64,000 bases of DNA from an uncultured Campylobacterales bacterium (GTDB lineage Bacteria; Campylobacterota; Campylobacteria; Campylobacterales; Arcobacteraceae): contig CANLWY010000004.1 of NCBI GenBank assembly GCA_947494995.1, forward strand, positions 124,001-188,000, in the 5' to 3' direction. Positions 53,739-62,689 of the stretch are shown one piece after another; position 1 is the stretch's first letter, and each line of letters starts with the position of its first letter. The notes below the pieces were generated by a model. That model searched no databases. It saw nothing but the letters and a program-made list of their open reading frames with translations, and was not told the DNA's origin. The position numbers were made by a program, and so were the translations under genes.

Positions 53739-55511
53739 TTACCAAGGATTTGAAGAATTATCTTCATTCTTGGTTTTTACTTTCTTTAGAAGAACTTGAG
53801 TTTTCTTATCTTGTATTTTTCCTAACCATTTTTTCTCTTCTAAATCAGATATTTCTTGAGGTTTTATTTTTTGTTGTTGTTTTGATTGCTGTTCTTTTTT
53901 ATCTTTTTCTTTCTTTTTATCTTCCTTTGATTGTTGTTTATTTTGTTTTTGTTCTTCTTTTTTTTCTTTATCTTTTTGTTTTTCTTTGTTATCTTGGTTT
54001 TGTTTATCTTTATTCTCTTTGTTATCTTTATTTTTTTGTTTTTTATCTTGCTCTTTTTTCTTTTTGTCTTGTTTATTCTCTTTGTTGTTTTTTTGATTCT
54101 TTTTATTTTGGTCTTTCTTTTGTTGTTTTATTTTATCAAGTGCTTTTTGAACAGTATCAAGGTTTTCTCTAGTCTCTTTATCTGCTTTAATTTTTAATGC
54201 GGATTCATACATTTTTTTTGCATTTTCTAAATCATTAAGTTTGACATATGAATTACCCATATTATGAAGCTTTTTATACTCTAACTCTTGGTCTGTAGTA
54301 GTAACATTTTTATATCTACTAAGAGCCTCTTTATATTTTCCTTCTTTGTACAATGAGTTTGCAAGATTATATCTAGCTTCCGGAGTATTTGCTACTTTTT
54401 CAAAATCTTTTGAGGCCTTTTTATACTCTTTATTTTGGTATTCTTTGTTTGCTTTATTTATTGTTTGAAAGTCAAATTCTATAGCTTTTAAATCATTATT
54501 TATTAAGAGGCTTAAAAAAATTACTAAAGAAGTAGCAGACTTTTTAGATAAAAATTTAGGAAGAGATGAAAAGGCTATTAAAAGAATAAATATAGCTAAT
54601 CCTAAAGGGTAATAGAATAGTTCAGTATAAGTTTTAAATTTTTTAGATTCTAACTCTTTTTTTGAGGATTTTCTATCAATATCAGCTAGAATTTGAGTTA
54701 TGTCTTCATTTGAAATTGAGTAATTAATGTATCCACCTTTTGTATTAAGACTTAGATTTTTAATACTTTCATTTAATGAAACAGTAACAATTGAACCATC
54801 TTTTTTTGTCATAAATTCACCGTTTTCTAACTTTATTGGTGCTGCTTTATTAGTAGCAACTGCTATTGTATAGATGTTTATAGCATTTTTATTTGCAAAC
54901 TCTATCTCATCTGTATAAGTAGTATTATTTCCACCATCTGTTAAGAGAATCAGGTTTTTATTATCATAATCTTTTAATAGCTTGTTTGTTGTTTCTAGTG
55001 TTGAGAATATATTTGAGCCATTATTAAAATTCATTCCTGTATCTAAGTTATTAACTAGTATTTTTAGAGAATTAAAGTCTTGTGTTACAGGAGAGAGGAT
55101 AAAAGAATCTTTTGCAAAAAGTACTACAGCTATTGCATTTTTTTTAGCATTTTCAATAATACTTAGAAGTTTTTGTTTAGCCATTGTTAGTCTATTTGGG
55201 TAGATATCATTTGCTAACATAGATTTTGAAACATCAATTGCAATAACTATACTTGCTACTTCTTGCTTAAAAGAGTGTTCTTTTTCATTTGCAACTGGAC
55301 GTGCAAGTGCTATTGTCATCAAAATAAGAGAAATAAAAAATAGAGTATTTCTTGTTGTTTTCCCCATATGTTTATTTGATATAGAGAGTTTCCCTAAGAC
55401 TTCTTTTGAAAAATATTTCTGAAAACTATCTTTATTTGTCAAGATTAAAAACATTAGAAGAAATATTGGAATCAACATGAAAAATAGTACATTTTGGTAT
55501 AAAAATTGCAA
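53739..55511 (-). CDS. BatB/BatC-type von Willebrand A and TPR fusion
   Basis: A 590-aa membrane protein: two N-terminal helices (about 6-24 and 55-70), a periplasmic VWA domain with the metal site DVSKS at 93-97 and LILLTDGGNNTTY, a helix near 306-323, another near 332-347, then TPR repeats at about 355-465. The next roughly 95 residues are almost purely K, Q, N, E and D, followed by a short conserved-looking end. BatB (VWA) and BatC (TPR) are usually separate genes, and here they are fused. A BatD homologue is at 14.1 kb. moxR and batA are not adjacent. Confidence 0.87.
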   Translation of the reverse strand: MQFLYQNVLFFMLIPIFLLMFLILTNKDSFQKYFSKEVLGKLSISNKHMGKTTRNTLFFISLILMTIALARPVANEKEHSFKQEVASIVIAIDVSKSMLANDIYPNRLTMAKQKLLSIIENAKKNAIAVVLFAKDSFILSPVTQDFNSLKILVNNLDTGMNFNNGSNIFSTLETTNKLLKDYDNKNLILLTDGGNNTTYTDEIEFANKNAINIYTIAVATNKAAPIKLENGEFMTKKDGSIVTVSLNESIKNLSLNTKGGYINYSISNEDITQILADIDRKSSKKELESKKFKTYTELFYYPLGLAIFILLIAFSSLPKFLSKKSATSLVIFLSLLINNDLKAIEFDFQTINKANKEYQNKEYKKASKDFEKVANTPEARYNLANSLYKEGKYKEALSRYKNVTTTDQELEYKKLHNMGNSYVKLNDLENAKKMYESALKIKADKETRENLDTVQKALDKIKQQKKDQNKKNQKNNKENKQDKKKKEQDKKQKNKDNKENKDKQNQDNKEKQKDKEKKEEQKQNKQQSKEDKKKEKDKKEQQSKQQQKIKPQEISDLEEKKWLGKIQDKKTQVLLKKVKTKNEDNSSNPW

Positions 55512-55550
55512 TCTCTTTTACTCACTTTTGTTTGTATAAAATGTATTTTA

Positions 55551-55556
55551 TATAAT
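55551..55556 (+). promoter_or_regulatory. -10 element in the bat/tig divergent region
   Basis: TATAAT 58 bases before the tig ATG. A second AT-rich candidate (TAAAAT) lies nearer at about 55574, so the exact start is uncertain. Confidence 0.35.
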
Positions 55557-55614
55557 CCTTATTAATTTTTAGATAAAATCACGTCTAAATTTAAAAAAAA
55601 ATCGGAGTAGATTA

Positions 55615-56916
55615 ATGGAATTTAACGCAAATAGAGTTGATGAAGCTAATGCAGTTATTACTTCAACTATTTCTGCTGAAACAGTAGAAAAGAATATTGA
55701 TAAAGTAGCTAAGCAAGCTGCAAAGACAATGGATATCCAAGGATTCAGAAAAGGTAAGGTTCCTGTAGCTGTTGTAAAACAAAGATATGCTGAGAAGTTA
55801 ACAGAAGATGCAGAAGGTGAAGCATTAAGAGCTGTTTTAGCTGATGGTCTTAAAGAGTTAGAAATTGCTAACGAAGATATTGTAGGTGAGCCTGCAATTT
55901 CAAAATATGACAAAAAAGAAGATGGTTCAATTGAAGTAGAAGTAAAAGTAGCTTGTAAACCAAATGTTGATTTAGGTGATTATAAAGCAGCTCTTCCTGT
56001 AGTTGAAGATAAAGCAGTTGATGCAAAAGAGATTGATTCAAGAATTGAAGAAATGGCTAAGCAATCTGCACCACTAGAAAAAATCAAAAGAAAAAGAATG
56101 GTAAGAGATGGTGATCATGCTGTTATCGATTTTGAAGGTTTTGTTGATGGTGTTGCATTTGAAGGTGGAAAAGCTGAAGAGTACGCATTAGAAATTGGTT
56201 CAGGTTCTTTCATCCCAGGATTCGAAGAGCAAATCATTGGTATGAAATATGAAGAAGAAAAAGATGTAACAGTTACTTTCCCAGAAGCTTATCAATCAAA
56301 AGAATTAGCTGGTAAAGAAGCAGTATTTAAAGTAAAACTTCATGAAATCCAAGAAAAAGTTGCAGCAGAAATCAATGATGAATTCGCTAAGCAATTTTTA
56401 CCAGATGCTGAAGAAGCTACATTAGATGCATTAAAAGCAAAAATTGAAGAGCAAATGAAAAATGAAGCAAAAGGTCTTTACTATAGAGAAGAGCTTAAAC
56501 CAGCTTATTTAGATACTTTAGTTACTGAGTTAAACTTTGCATTACCATCTTCAGTAGTTGACCAAGAGATTAACTTTGCACTTAACAACAAAGTTAGAGG
56601 TATGAAAGAAGATGAGATTAAAGAACTTCAAGAAGATGCTTCTAAAGTTGAGTCTATGAGAGATGAGTTAAGAGAAGATGCAGAGAAATCTGTAAAAGCT
56701 ACATTTATTGTTGATGCTTTAGCAAAAGCTGAAGGTGTAGATGTAAGTGATCAAGAAGTTACTCAAGTAATTTATTATGAAGCAATGCAAATGGGTCAAA
56801 ATCCACAAGATGTATTAAAGCAATATCAAGATGCTGGATATTTACCTGCAATTAAAATGTCAATGATTGAAGATAAAGTAATTTCTAAATTATTAGACGA
56901 AAAATTAGGACAATAA
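55615..56916 (+). CDS. tig: Trigger factor
   Basis: Ribosome-bound chaperone with prolyl isomerase activity. The ribosome-binding tail signature is present as GFRKGKVPVAVVKQRYAEKL. The FKBP domain (about residues 150-235) has DGDHAVIDFEGFVDGVAFEG and GSFIPGFEEQIIGMK. The C-terminal chaperone arms follow. 433 aa, normal. CGGAGT precedes the ATG. It heads the tig-clpP-def operon, a common bacterial grouping for nascent-chain handling. Confidence 0.96.
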   Translation: MEFNANRVDEANAVITSTISAETVEKNIDKVAKQAAKTMDIQGFRKGKVPVAVVKQRYAEKLTEDAEGEALRAVLADGLKELEIANEDIVGEPAISKYDKKEDGSIEVEVKVACKPNVDLGDYKAALPVVEDKAVDAKEIDSRIEEMAKQSAPLEKIKRKRMVRDGDHAVIDFEGFVDGVAFEGGKAEEYALEIGSGSFIPGFEEQIIGMKYEEEKDVTVTFPEAYQSKELAGKEAVFKVKLHEIQEKVAAEINDEFAKQFLPDAEEATLDALKAKIEEQMKNEAKGLYYREELKPAYLDTLVTELNFALPSSVVDQEINFALNNKVRGMKEDEIKELQEDASKVESMRDELREDAEKSVKATFIVDALAKAEGVDVSDQEVTQVIYYEAMQMGQNPQDVLKQYQDAGYLPAIKMSMIEDKVISKLLDEKLGQ

Positions 56917-56939
56917 ACCTAAAATTAGGATAGGAAAAA

Positions 56940-57524
56940 ATGAGTTATATACCATACGTAGTTGAGAAAAGTGGAAGAGGTGAGAGAAGTTACGATATTT
57001 ATTCAAGACTTCTTAAAGATAGAATTATTATGTTAAGTGGTGAGATAAATGATCAAGTTGCATCATCTATCGTTGCACAGCTTCTTTTTTTAGAGGCAGA
57101 AGATCCTGATAAAGATATCTACTTATATATAAACTCTCCAGGTGGAGTAATTACAAGTGGTATGTCAATTTATGACACTATGAACTATATTAAACCAGAT
57201 GTTTGTACTATTTGTATTGGTCAAGCGGCTTCAATGGGTGCATTTTTATTATCTTCAGGAGTAAAAGGAAAGAGATACTCTCTTCCTCACTCTAGAATCA
57301 TGATTCACCAACCTTTAGGTGGAGCTCAAGGTCAAGCAACTGATATTCAGATTCAAGCAAAAGAGATTCAAAGAATGAAAGATGAATTAAATGCTATAAT
57401 TGCTGAACAAACAGGACAAGATATAAAAACTGTTGAAAAAGATACAGATAGAGACAATTTCATGAGTGCAACAGAAGCTTGTGAATATGGTTTAATTGAC
57501 GAAGTTATTAAAAATCATAAGTAA
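56940..57524 (+). CDS. clpP: ClpP, proteolytic subunit
   Basis: Serine protease ring used by ClpA and ClpX. The N-terminal [20 protein letters not shown] is typical. Ser98 lies in [14 protein letters not shown] and His123 in [15 protein letters not shown], with the acidic residue in DTDRDNFM. 194 aa. AATTAGGATAGG precedes the ATG. Downstream of tig and 6 bases before def. Confidence 0.97.
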   Translation: MSYIPYVVEKSGRGERSYDIYSRLLKDRIIMLSGEINDQVASSIVAQLLFLEAEDPDKDIYLYINSPGGVITSGMSIYDTMNYIKPDVCTICIGQAASMGAFLLSSGVKGKRYSLPHSRIMIHQPLGGAQGQATDIQIQAKEIQRMKDELNAIIAEQTGQDIKTVEKDTDRDNFMSATEACEYGLIDEVIKNHK

Positions 57525-57530
57525 AAAAGT

Positions 57531-58046
57531 ATGATTAGAGAAGTAATAACGTATCCAAATAAACTACTTAGAACAAAATCAGAAGATGTGACGGAGTTTA
57601 ATGATGAACTCCACACACTTCTTGATGACATGTATGAGACAATGATTGCAGAAAACGGAGTAGGTTTAGCCGCTATTCAAATTGCAATTCCTCTTAATGT
57701 TTTAATAATAAATCTTCCAAATGAAGAAGAGATTCAAGACAAAGATGATTTAATTGAAGCAATAAATCCAGTAATCACACATAAAGACGGAACTCAAGTT
57801 TATGTTGAAGGGTGTTTAAGTGTCCCAGGATTTAATGAAGAAGTTAAAAGAGCTCAACATATAGTTGTAGAGTATTTTAACAGAGATGGTGAAAAACAGA
57901 CTATGGAAGCTGAAGATTTTTTAGCTGTTGCTTGGCAACATGAAATGGAACATCTATCAGGACATCTCTTTATTGAAAACTTATCTTTTATGAAAAGAAA
58001 GAAGTTTGAAAAAGATTGGAAAAAGAAGTTGAAGCAGAAGTCATAG
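57531..58046 (+). CDS. def: Peptide deformylase
   Basis: Removes the formyl group from nascent proteins. All three metal-site motifs are present: GVGLAAIQ, EGCLSVPG (cysteine ligand) and QHEMEH (HExxH histidines). 171 aa, normal. There is almost no spacer after clpP, so coupling is likely. It converges on a membrane-protein gene with a 6-base overlap within a hairpin. Confidence 0.96.
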   Translation: MIREVITYPNKLLRTKSEDVTEFNDELHTLLDDMYETMIAENGVGLAAIQIAIPLNVLIINLPNEEEIQDKDDLIEAINPVITHKDGTQVYVEGCLSVPGFNEEVKRAQHIVVEYFNRDGEKQTMEAEDFLAVAWQHEMEHLSGHLFIENLSFMKRKKFEKDWKKKLKQKS

Positions 58047-58052
58047 ACTTCT
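58036..58052. terminator. Hairpin at the def/membrane-protein convergence
   Basis: A perfect 7-bp inverted repeat, AGAAGTC and GACTTCT, around ATA, overlapping both stop codons. Confidence 0.45.
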
Positions 58053-58517
58053 CTTAACTCCTCCTTGAATAAATATCAATGCTGCTGCTGCAAAGGCTAA
58101 AATAACAAGAAACTCTGATATGGGGTTATTTGAAAATATAAACAATCCAAAGTTTATAATAATTGCCCCTAATATGGTTTTCTTCCACGAATCAAAAATA
58201 TCTAGTTTAATTTTTTTATCATCCTTATTATTTATATAATATCTAGTTACAAGTAGTAATGTAATTGTAAATATTAATACAAACAACCCAATTAACTGAG
58301 AAGAGGCATTTAGGCTAAGTGGTGAATGTAGTAAAATCAATGAAGAAGAGACTCCTAATCCTACGAAGGGAAGTACTTTTATTGATTGTTTTGAATATTT
58401 ATCTAAAACTGATTCAGGGTTTTCATTATATGCGTCTATCTCATTTTGGCACTGTTGCATAAAACAGGCACTAAGTAAATCCTGAGCTGAAGATTTTTCT
58501 TTTGTAGTTTCTGACAT
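58041..58517 (-). CDS. 158-aa membrane protein of unknown function
   Basis: A protein with an acidic N-terminal cytoplasmic segment of about 45 residues containing two cysteines (SACFMQQCQNEID), followed by about four hydrophobic segments between residues 50 and 150. No family recognised. The C-terminal end (QGGVKRSL) is positively charged. It stands alone between def and the comM promoter region. Confidence 0.75.
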   Translation of the reverse strand: MSETTKEKSSAQDLLSACFMQQCQNEIDAYNENPESVLDKYSKQSIKVLPFVGLGVSSSLILLHSPLSLNASSQLIGLFVLIFTITLLLVTRYYINNKDDKKIKLDIFDSWKKTILGAIIINFGLFIFSNNPISEFLVILAFAAAALIFIQGGVKRSL

Positions 58518-58748
58518 ATTAACTCTTTTGTAATTATTTGTTTTATGATATAGAATTTTTTTTATATATACAATTAAAAGTATACTATAAAAACATTTTT
58601 TATAAAAGATGTAACCTTTTTTAATACTTCTACTATTTTTTTGATTATTTGGTGATAAATAAAGTCTATGTATTTAATAATATTAAATATTACCTTTGTT
58701 TAAACTCTTTTCTATATAATTATAAAAATTATAATCTGAAAGAGAAAT
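58518..58748. other. Intergenic region upstream of comM
   Basis: A 231-base AT-rich gap. It holds the divergent promoters of the 158-aa membrane gene and comM. A TATAAT at 58715-58720 is a candidate -10 for comM. I see no RNA gene, repeat or ORF with a ribosome site in it. Confidence 0.5.
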
Positions 58749-60248
58749 ATGAAGATAATAAAATCTGCAACATTAAATGAGATTGAAGCAAAAGAAGTAA
58801 ATGTAGAAGCAACATTTACAAAAGGTTTACCAAGTTTTACAATAGTTGGTTTAGCTTCAAATAATATACAAGAATCAAAAGATAGAGTAAAGTCGGCACT
58901 TTTAACAAATGAGTTTAAATTTCCTCCTAAAAAAATCACAATAAACTTGGCTCCAAGTGAAATAAAAAAGAGTGGAAGTCATTTTGACCTTTCTCTTGCT
59001 TTACTTATATCTTTATATGAAGAGAAAAATATTTCTTTTGAAGAGTTTCATATTTTTGGTGAATTATCTTTAAATGGCTTAATAAAAGATAGTAACTCAA
59101 TTTTTCCTATTATTTTATCTTTAGCAAAACAAGGTTTGGTAAAAAATGTTTTAGTATGTGAAGATAGTGCGAAAAAAATATCAAAAATCCCAAATATAAG
59201 TATATATTGTGTAAAAAACTTAATTGAAGCAATAGAGTTTTTTAAAAGTAAAGATAAGAATAGATTTCTTTTTAAAAAAGAGAGTTTGAAACATGAAAAA
59301 ATAAATATAAATGGAAAAGAGTTTTTCTTTTTAAATAAATATTTAAATGACTTCAAAGATATAAAAGGTCAAGAAAATGCTAAAAAAGCAGCTTTAATTT
59401 CAGCCGCAGGTAATCATAATATTTTGTTAGTTGGCTCTCCTGGGAGTGGAAAAAGTATGATAGCAAAAAGACTACCGTATATAATGACACCTATGAGTTT
59501 AGATGAAATATTAGAGATTGCCAAACTTCAAGCCTTGGATTTGAAAGAACCAGATTTTAAGCCAATAAGAATACAACGTGCCCCACACTGTACAAGTTCA
59601 AAAGCTTCAATTCTAGGTGGTACAAACTTAGGTGAAGTTGCCCTTGCTAATAATGGCTCACTTTTTTTTGATGAGTTACCTCACTTTTCTTCTTCTATTT
59701 TAGAATCATTGAGAGAACCTTTAGAGGATAATAAGCTTTTAGTAAGTAGAGCAAATTCTAAAGTATTGTATGACACAAAATTCTTATTTATAGCTGCAAT
59801 GAATCCATGTCCTTGTGGAAACTTATTATCTTTGAATAATATATGTAGATGTAGTGATGTAGAAATAAAAAGGTATAAAAATCGTTTAAGTGAACCTTTT
59901 CTTGATAGGATTGATTTATATATTATTATGAATGAAACAAGTTTTAAAGATAAGGCAAGTGTATCTTCAAAGCAGTTGCATGAGTCAGTAATAAATGCTT
60001 TTAAAATGCAAGTTTTAAGAGGACAAAAAGATTTAAATGGAAAACTTTGTGATGAAGAGATTAGTAAGTATTGTATATTGAATGATGAGTGTCAAAATAT
60101 TCTAGAAAAAGCTACACAAAATTTCAACCTTTCATTTAGAAGTATAAATAAAATCAAAAAAGTTGCAAGAACAATTGCTGATCTAGAACAATCCTTCAAT
60201 ATAGAAAAGAAACATCTTTTAGAAGCACTATCTTATAGAAGAAGATAA
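58749..60248 (+). CDS. comM: ComM/YifB, Mg-chelatase-like AAA+ helicase
   Basis: A 499-aa AAA+ protein of the ComM family, which drives branch migration during natural transformation. The N-terminal Lon-S5-like domain (EVNVEATFTKGLPSFTIVGL) is followed by an AAA core with Walker A GSPGSGKS at 229-236 and LFFDELPHFSSSILESLREP, then a zinc-like cysteine cluster (NPCPCGN with a later CRCS), then the C-terminal helical domain. AGAGAAAT is the ribosome site. Its presence hints at competence, which would fit with a pilus-like operon 1 kb downstream. Confidence 0.93.
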   Translation: MKIIKSATLNEIEAKEVNVEATFTKGLPSFTIVGLASNNIQESKDRVKSALLTNEFKFPPKKITINLAPSEIKKSGSHFDLSLALLISLYEEKNISFEEFHIFGELSLNGLIKDSNSIFPIILSLAKQGLVKNVLVCEDSAKKISKIPNISIYCVKNLIEAIEFFKSKDKNRFLFKKESLKHEKININGKEFFFLNKYLNDFKDIKGQENAKKAALISAAGNHNILLVGSPGSGKSMIAKRLPYIMTPMSLDEILEIAKLQALDLKEPDFKPIRIQRAPHCTSSKASILGGTNLGEVALANNGSLFFDELPHFSSSILESLREPLEDNKLLVSRANSKVLYDTKFLFIAAMNPCPCGNLLSLNNICRCSDVEIKRYKNRLSEPFLDRIDLYIIMNETSFKDKASVSSKQLHESVINAFKMQVLRGQKDLNGKLCDEEISKYCILNDECQNILEKATQNFNLSFRSINKIKKVARTIADLEQSFNIEKKHLLEALSYRRR

Positions 60249-60263
60249 GTAGCAAAGTTTAGA

Positions 60264-60269
60264 TATAAT
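60264..60269 (+). promoter_or_regulatory. -10 element of era
   Basis: TATAAT 31 bases before the era ATG, in the 52-base gap after comM. Confidence 0.5.
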
Positions 60270-60300
60270 ACGCTTTTAAATAGATTGAAGGAATTATTAA

Positions 60301-61185
60301 ATGAATAAGTGTGGATATGTTTCAGTAGTAGGACGACCCAATGCAGGTAAAAGTTCACTTTTAAATTGGCTTGTAGGTGAAAAAATAGCAATGGTATCTC
60401 ATAAGGCAAATGCAACAAGAAAAAGATCAAATATCATTGTAATGCATGAAGATGATCAAATTGTATTTGTAGATACTCCAGGATTACACGAAACAGAAAA
60501 ACTACTTAATCAATTCATGTTAGATGAAGCATTAAAAGCAATTGGAGATTGTGATTTAATTCTTTTTTTAGCACCAGTTACTGATAAATTAACACACTAT
60601 GAGAACTTTTTAGAAAAGAATAAAAAGAATACAAAACATATTCTACTTTTAACTAAAATTGATAATGTAACAAACAATGAAGTCTTAGAAAAAATGAAAG
60701 AGTATGAAGAGTATTCTGAAAATTATGAAGCTATTATTCCAGTATCAATTAAAAAACAAACGAGACACTCAGATATACTAGATGTAGTAGTGAAAAATCT
60801 TCCAGAACATCCCTATCTTTATGATCCAGAAATTATGACAACAGAACACATGCGAGATATTTTTAAAGAGTTTATTAGAGAATCAATTTTTGAAAATATA
60901 TCAGATGAGATTCCATATGAGACTGATGTAATCATAAATAGAGTAGAAGAGAAAAAAGATTTAGATGTGGTAAAAGCAACTATTATTGTTCAAAAAGGAA
61001 CTCAAAAAGGAATGATAGTGGGTAAAGGTGGTAGTGCTATTAAACGTATAGGAAAAGATGCAAGACTAAAGATTGAAAAATTAACTGGCAGAAAATGTTT
61101 CTTGGAACTATTTGTATCTATTAAAAAAGGGTGGACTAAAAATAAACAAGGTCTTAAAGAGCTTGGTTATGATGTTACCTTTTAA
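60301..61185 (+). CDS. era: Era, ribosome-assembly GTPase
   Basis: Era binds 16S rRNA and is needed for 30S maturation. G1 is GRPNAGKS at residues 11-18, G3 DTPGLHE and G4 TKID. The KH domain includes GMIVGKGGSAIKRIGKDARL and the FLELFVSIKKGWTKN end. 294 aa, normal. AAGGAAT is the ribosome site. It is the last gene before the pilus-like operon. Confidence 0.97.
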   Translation: MNKCGYVSVVGRPNAGKSSLLNWLVGEKIAMVSHKANATRKRSNIIVMHEDDQIVFVDTPGLHETEKLLNQFMLDEALKAIGDCDLILFLAPVTDKLTHYENFLEKNKKNTKHILLLTKIDNVTNNEVLEKMKEYEEYSENYEAIIPVSIKKQTRHSDILDVVVKNLPEHPYLYDPEIMTTEHMRDIFKEFIRESIFENISDEIPYETDVIINRVEEKKDLDVVKATIIVQKGTQKGMIVGKGGSAIKRIGKDARLKIEKLTGRKCFLELFVSIKKGWTKNKQGLKELGYDVTF

Positions 61186-61275
61186 TTAAATAATCTAAAA
61201 AAATATTAATTTAAACTAAATACAAACTTTTTAATAATAAAATATCTTATAAAATATTTTTCTAGGGGAAATAAA

Positions 61276-62067
61276 ATAGAGATATTAGAAATAAAATCAA
61301 GTGAGATAATTGATAACAGATATATTAGAAAGTTTGTTTTTTCAAATATAAAATCAAAAAATATAAACTTCTCAAAAAAGAGTAAATTCTATTGTAATTA
61401 TATTAAAGAGTTACTTCTTTATCAAGTAATTATTTTTGATGAAATTCCTAAGTTTTTTCTATATAAATCAATGTCAAAAAATGAACTTTTTATAGAAGAT
61501 AATTATTTGATTGTTTATCAAGACTCAAAGCTTTATTATCTTCAAAAAATTGAGAATAAAAGTAAAATAAATGAGTTAATTACATATATACAAAAGAGTT
61601 TAAATCTTGATGAACTTACATCTATTCCAAAAAATAAAGTTGTATTAAATAAACAATCCTCCCACGAATTTTCTAGAGTAATTAAATCAAATCTTTTTAA
61701 TTATTTCTTTTTATATCTATTTCTACTCTGTATAGGGTTCTATAGTTTTGATTTTATAAAAAAAGAGCCTAGTTATGAACTTGAAAATATTCAAAAAAGT
61801 TCAAAAAATCTAAAGAAAGAAATTGTGTTTAAATATATATCTAAAGAGATAACTCTTTTATTTAAAATGGCAGAAGAATTAAATATACAGATACTATCTT
61901 TAAGTTTTAAAGAATCAAAATTTATGTTAACTCTTAGTGCAAAAGAGAAAAAAAGTCTTTATGCTTTTTTAGAGAAAATAAAGAATAGTAGTGTTGAAAA
62001 TATGCTCTTTAATAAAGAGTTAAAAAGGTATATGGCAAATGCAAGTTTTAAAGTCAATAGAAGATAA
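61276..62067 (+). CDS. PilN/GspL-like membrane protein, apparent AUA start
   Basis: The frame ending at 62067 is open back to 61210, but its first ATG is only at 61471 and has no ribosome site. AGGGGA at 61264-61269 sits six bases before an ATA at 61276, and the reading frame from there looks protein-like, giving 263 aa. No ATG, GTG or TTG occurs in frame between 61210 and 61471. The protein has a cytoplasmic part (about 1-150), one helix (about 155-175) and a C-terminal ferredoxin-like part (LNIQILSLSFKESKFMLTLS), the layout of PilN or a reduced GspL. It overlaps the next gene by 29 bases, upstream of a GspE ATPase. If only the ATG is used, the product is 198 aa. Confidence 0.65.
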   Translation: MEILEIKSSEIIDNRYIRKFVFSNIKSKNINFSKKSKFYCNYIKELLLYQVIIFDEIPKFFLYKSMSKNELFIEDNYLIVYQDSKLYYLQKIENKSKINELITYIQKSLNLDELTSIPKNKVVLNKQSSHEFSRVIKSNLFNYFFLYLFLLCIGFYSFDFIKKEPSYELENIQKSSKNLKKEIVFKYISKEITLLFKMAEELNIQILSLSFKESKFMLTLSAKEKKSLYAFLEKIKNSSVENMLFNKELKRYMANASFKVNRR

Positions 62068-62689
62068 GTTTGATTTCTTTCCTTTTGGAGTGAAGCTTGC
62101 ATTCTTTTTATTTCCAATATTAGCTTTCACATTTTTAACATATTTTATTTATGAAGGAGAGCATAATAAACTCTATATTCCTAAAAAAATTATAAGTGTA
62201 AAAAGTATTAAAATGAAAGAATCAGTTGTTGAAATCTTAAAAGAGATTGAAAAGTATACTTTTGAACATGAAATTGAAGTACATTTACTAAAAAAAGATA
62301 AGAGTTATATAAAGTTTGAAGTTTTTTCATCTTTGAGAAAAAGAATTCTTTTTTTAAATTATTTAGAAGGTTTTAACTCTTTTTCAAAGATACATGAGTT
62401 TAAATTTTTTAAAGATAGTTTGATTGTAGAAGTAGAGTTTAAAAAGTTTTATAAAAAAGAGAAGTTTATATTAACAAATGAACTCTCTTTTATTGAAAAC
62501 AAGAAAATAGAAAAGAAATTAGTTCTTCAAGCAATTGTTGGGAAAAGTGTTTTAGTCAATGGTTACTGGTTTAAAATTGATGATAAAATTGATTCCTTTA
62601 TATTGAAAAAGATAGAGAAGAACAGTATTTTACTTGAAAATAGATTTAAAAAATTAGTGTTAAAGTTACATAAAAATGAAGATATATGA
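62039..62689 (+). CDS. PilO/PilP-like pilus or type II secretion assembly protein
   Basis: A 216-aa protein with a short cytoplasmic N-terminus, one helix at about residues 18-40, a helical plus ferredoxin-like middle (IEVHLLKKDKSYIKFEVFSS), and a C-terminal beta domain (LVLQAIVGKSVLVNGYWFKI, then DDKID) that resembles the PilP/GspC homology region. It could combine two alignment-complex roles in one chain. Its start lies inside the previous gene and its end overlaps the ATPase gene by 14 bases, indicating one operon. Weak family similarity, so the call depends partly on context. Confidence 0.62.
   Translation: MQVLKSIEDKFDFFPFGVKLAFFLFPILAFTFLTYFIYEGEHNKLYIPKKIISVKSIKMKESVVEILKEIEKYTFEHEIEVHLLKKDKSYIKFEVFSSLRKRILFLNYLEGFNSFSKIHEFKFFKDSLIVEVEFKKFYKKEKFILTNELSFIENKKIEKKLVLQAIVGKSVLVNGYWFKIDDKIDSFILKKIEKNSILLENRFKKLVLKLHKNEDI

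Noticed and set aside
53750-54197. Long hydrophobic plus-strand frames rich in F, L and V
   Set aside because: They are the reverse complement of the K/Q/N/E/D tail of the BatB/BatC fusion. Poly-Lys codons read backwards as Phe and Leu. No ribosome site.
58518-58748. Possible small RNA in the longest plain intergenic gap
   Set aside because: Only AT-rich sequence with candidate promoters. No hairpin followed by a U-run that would define a transcript end.
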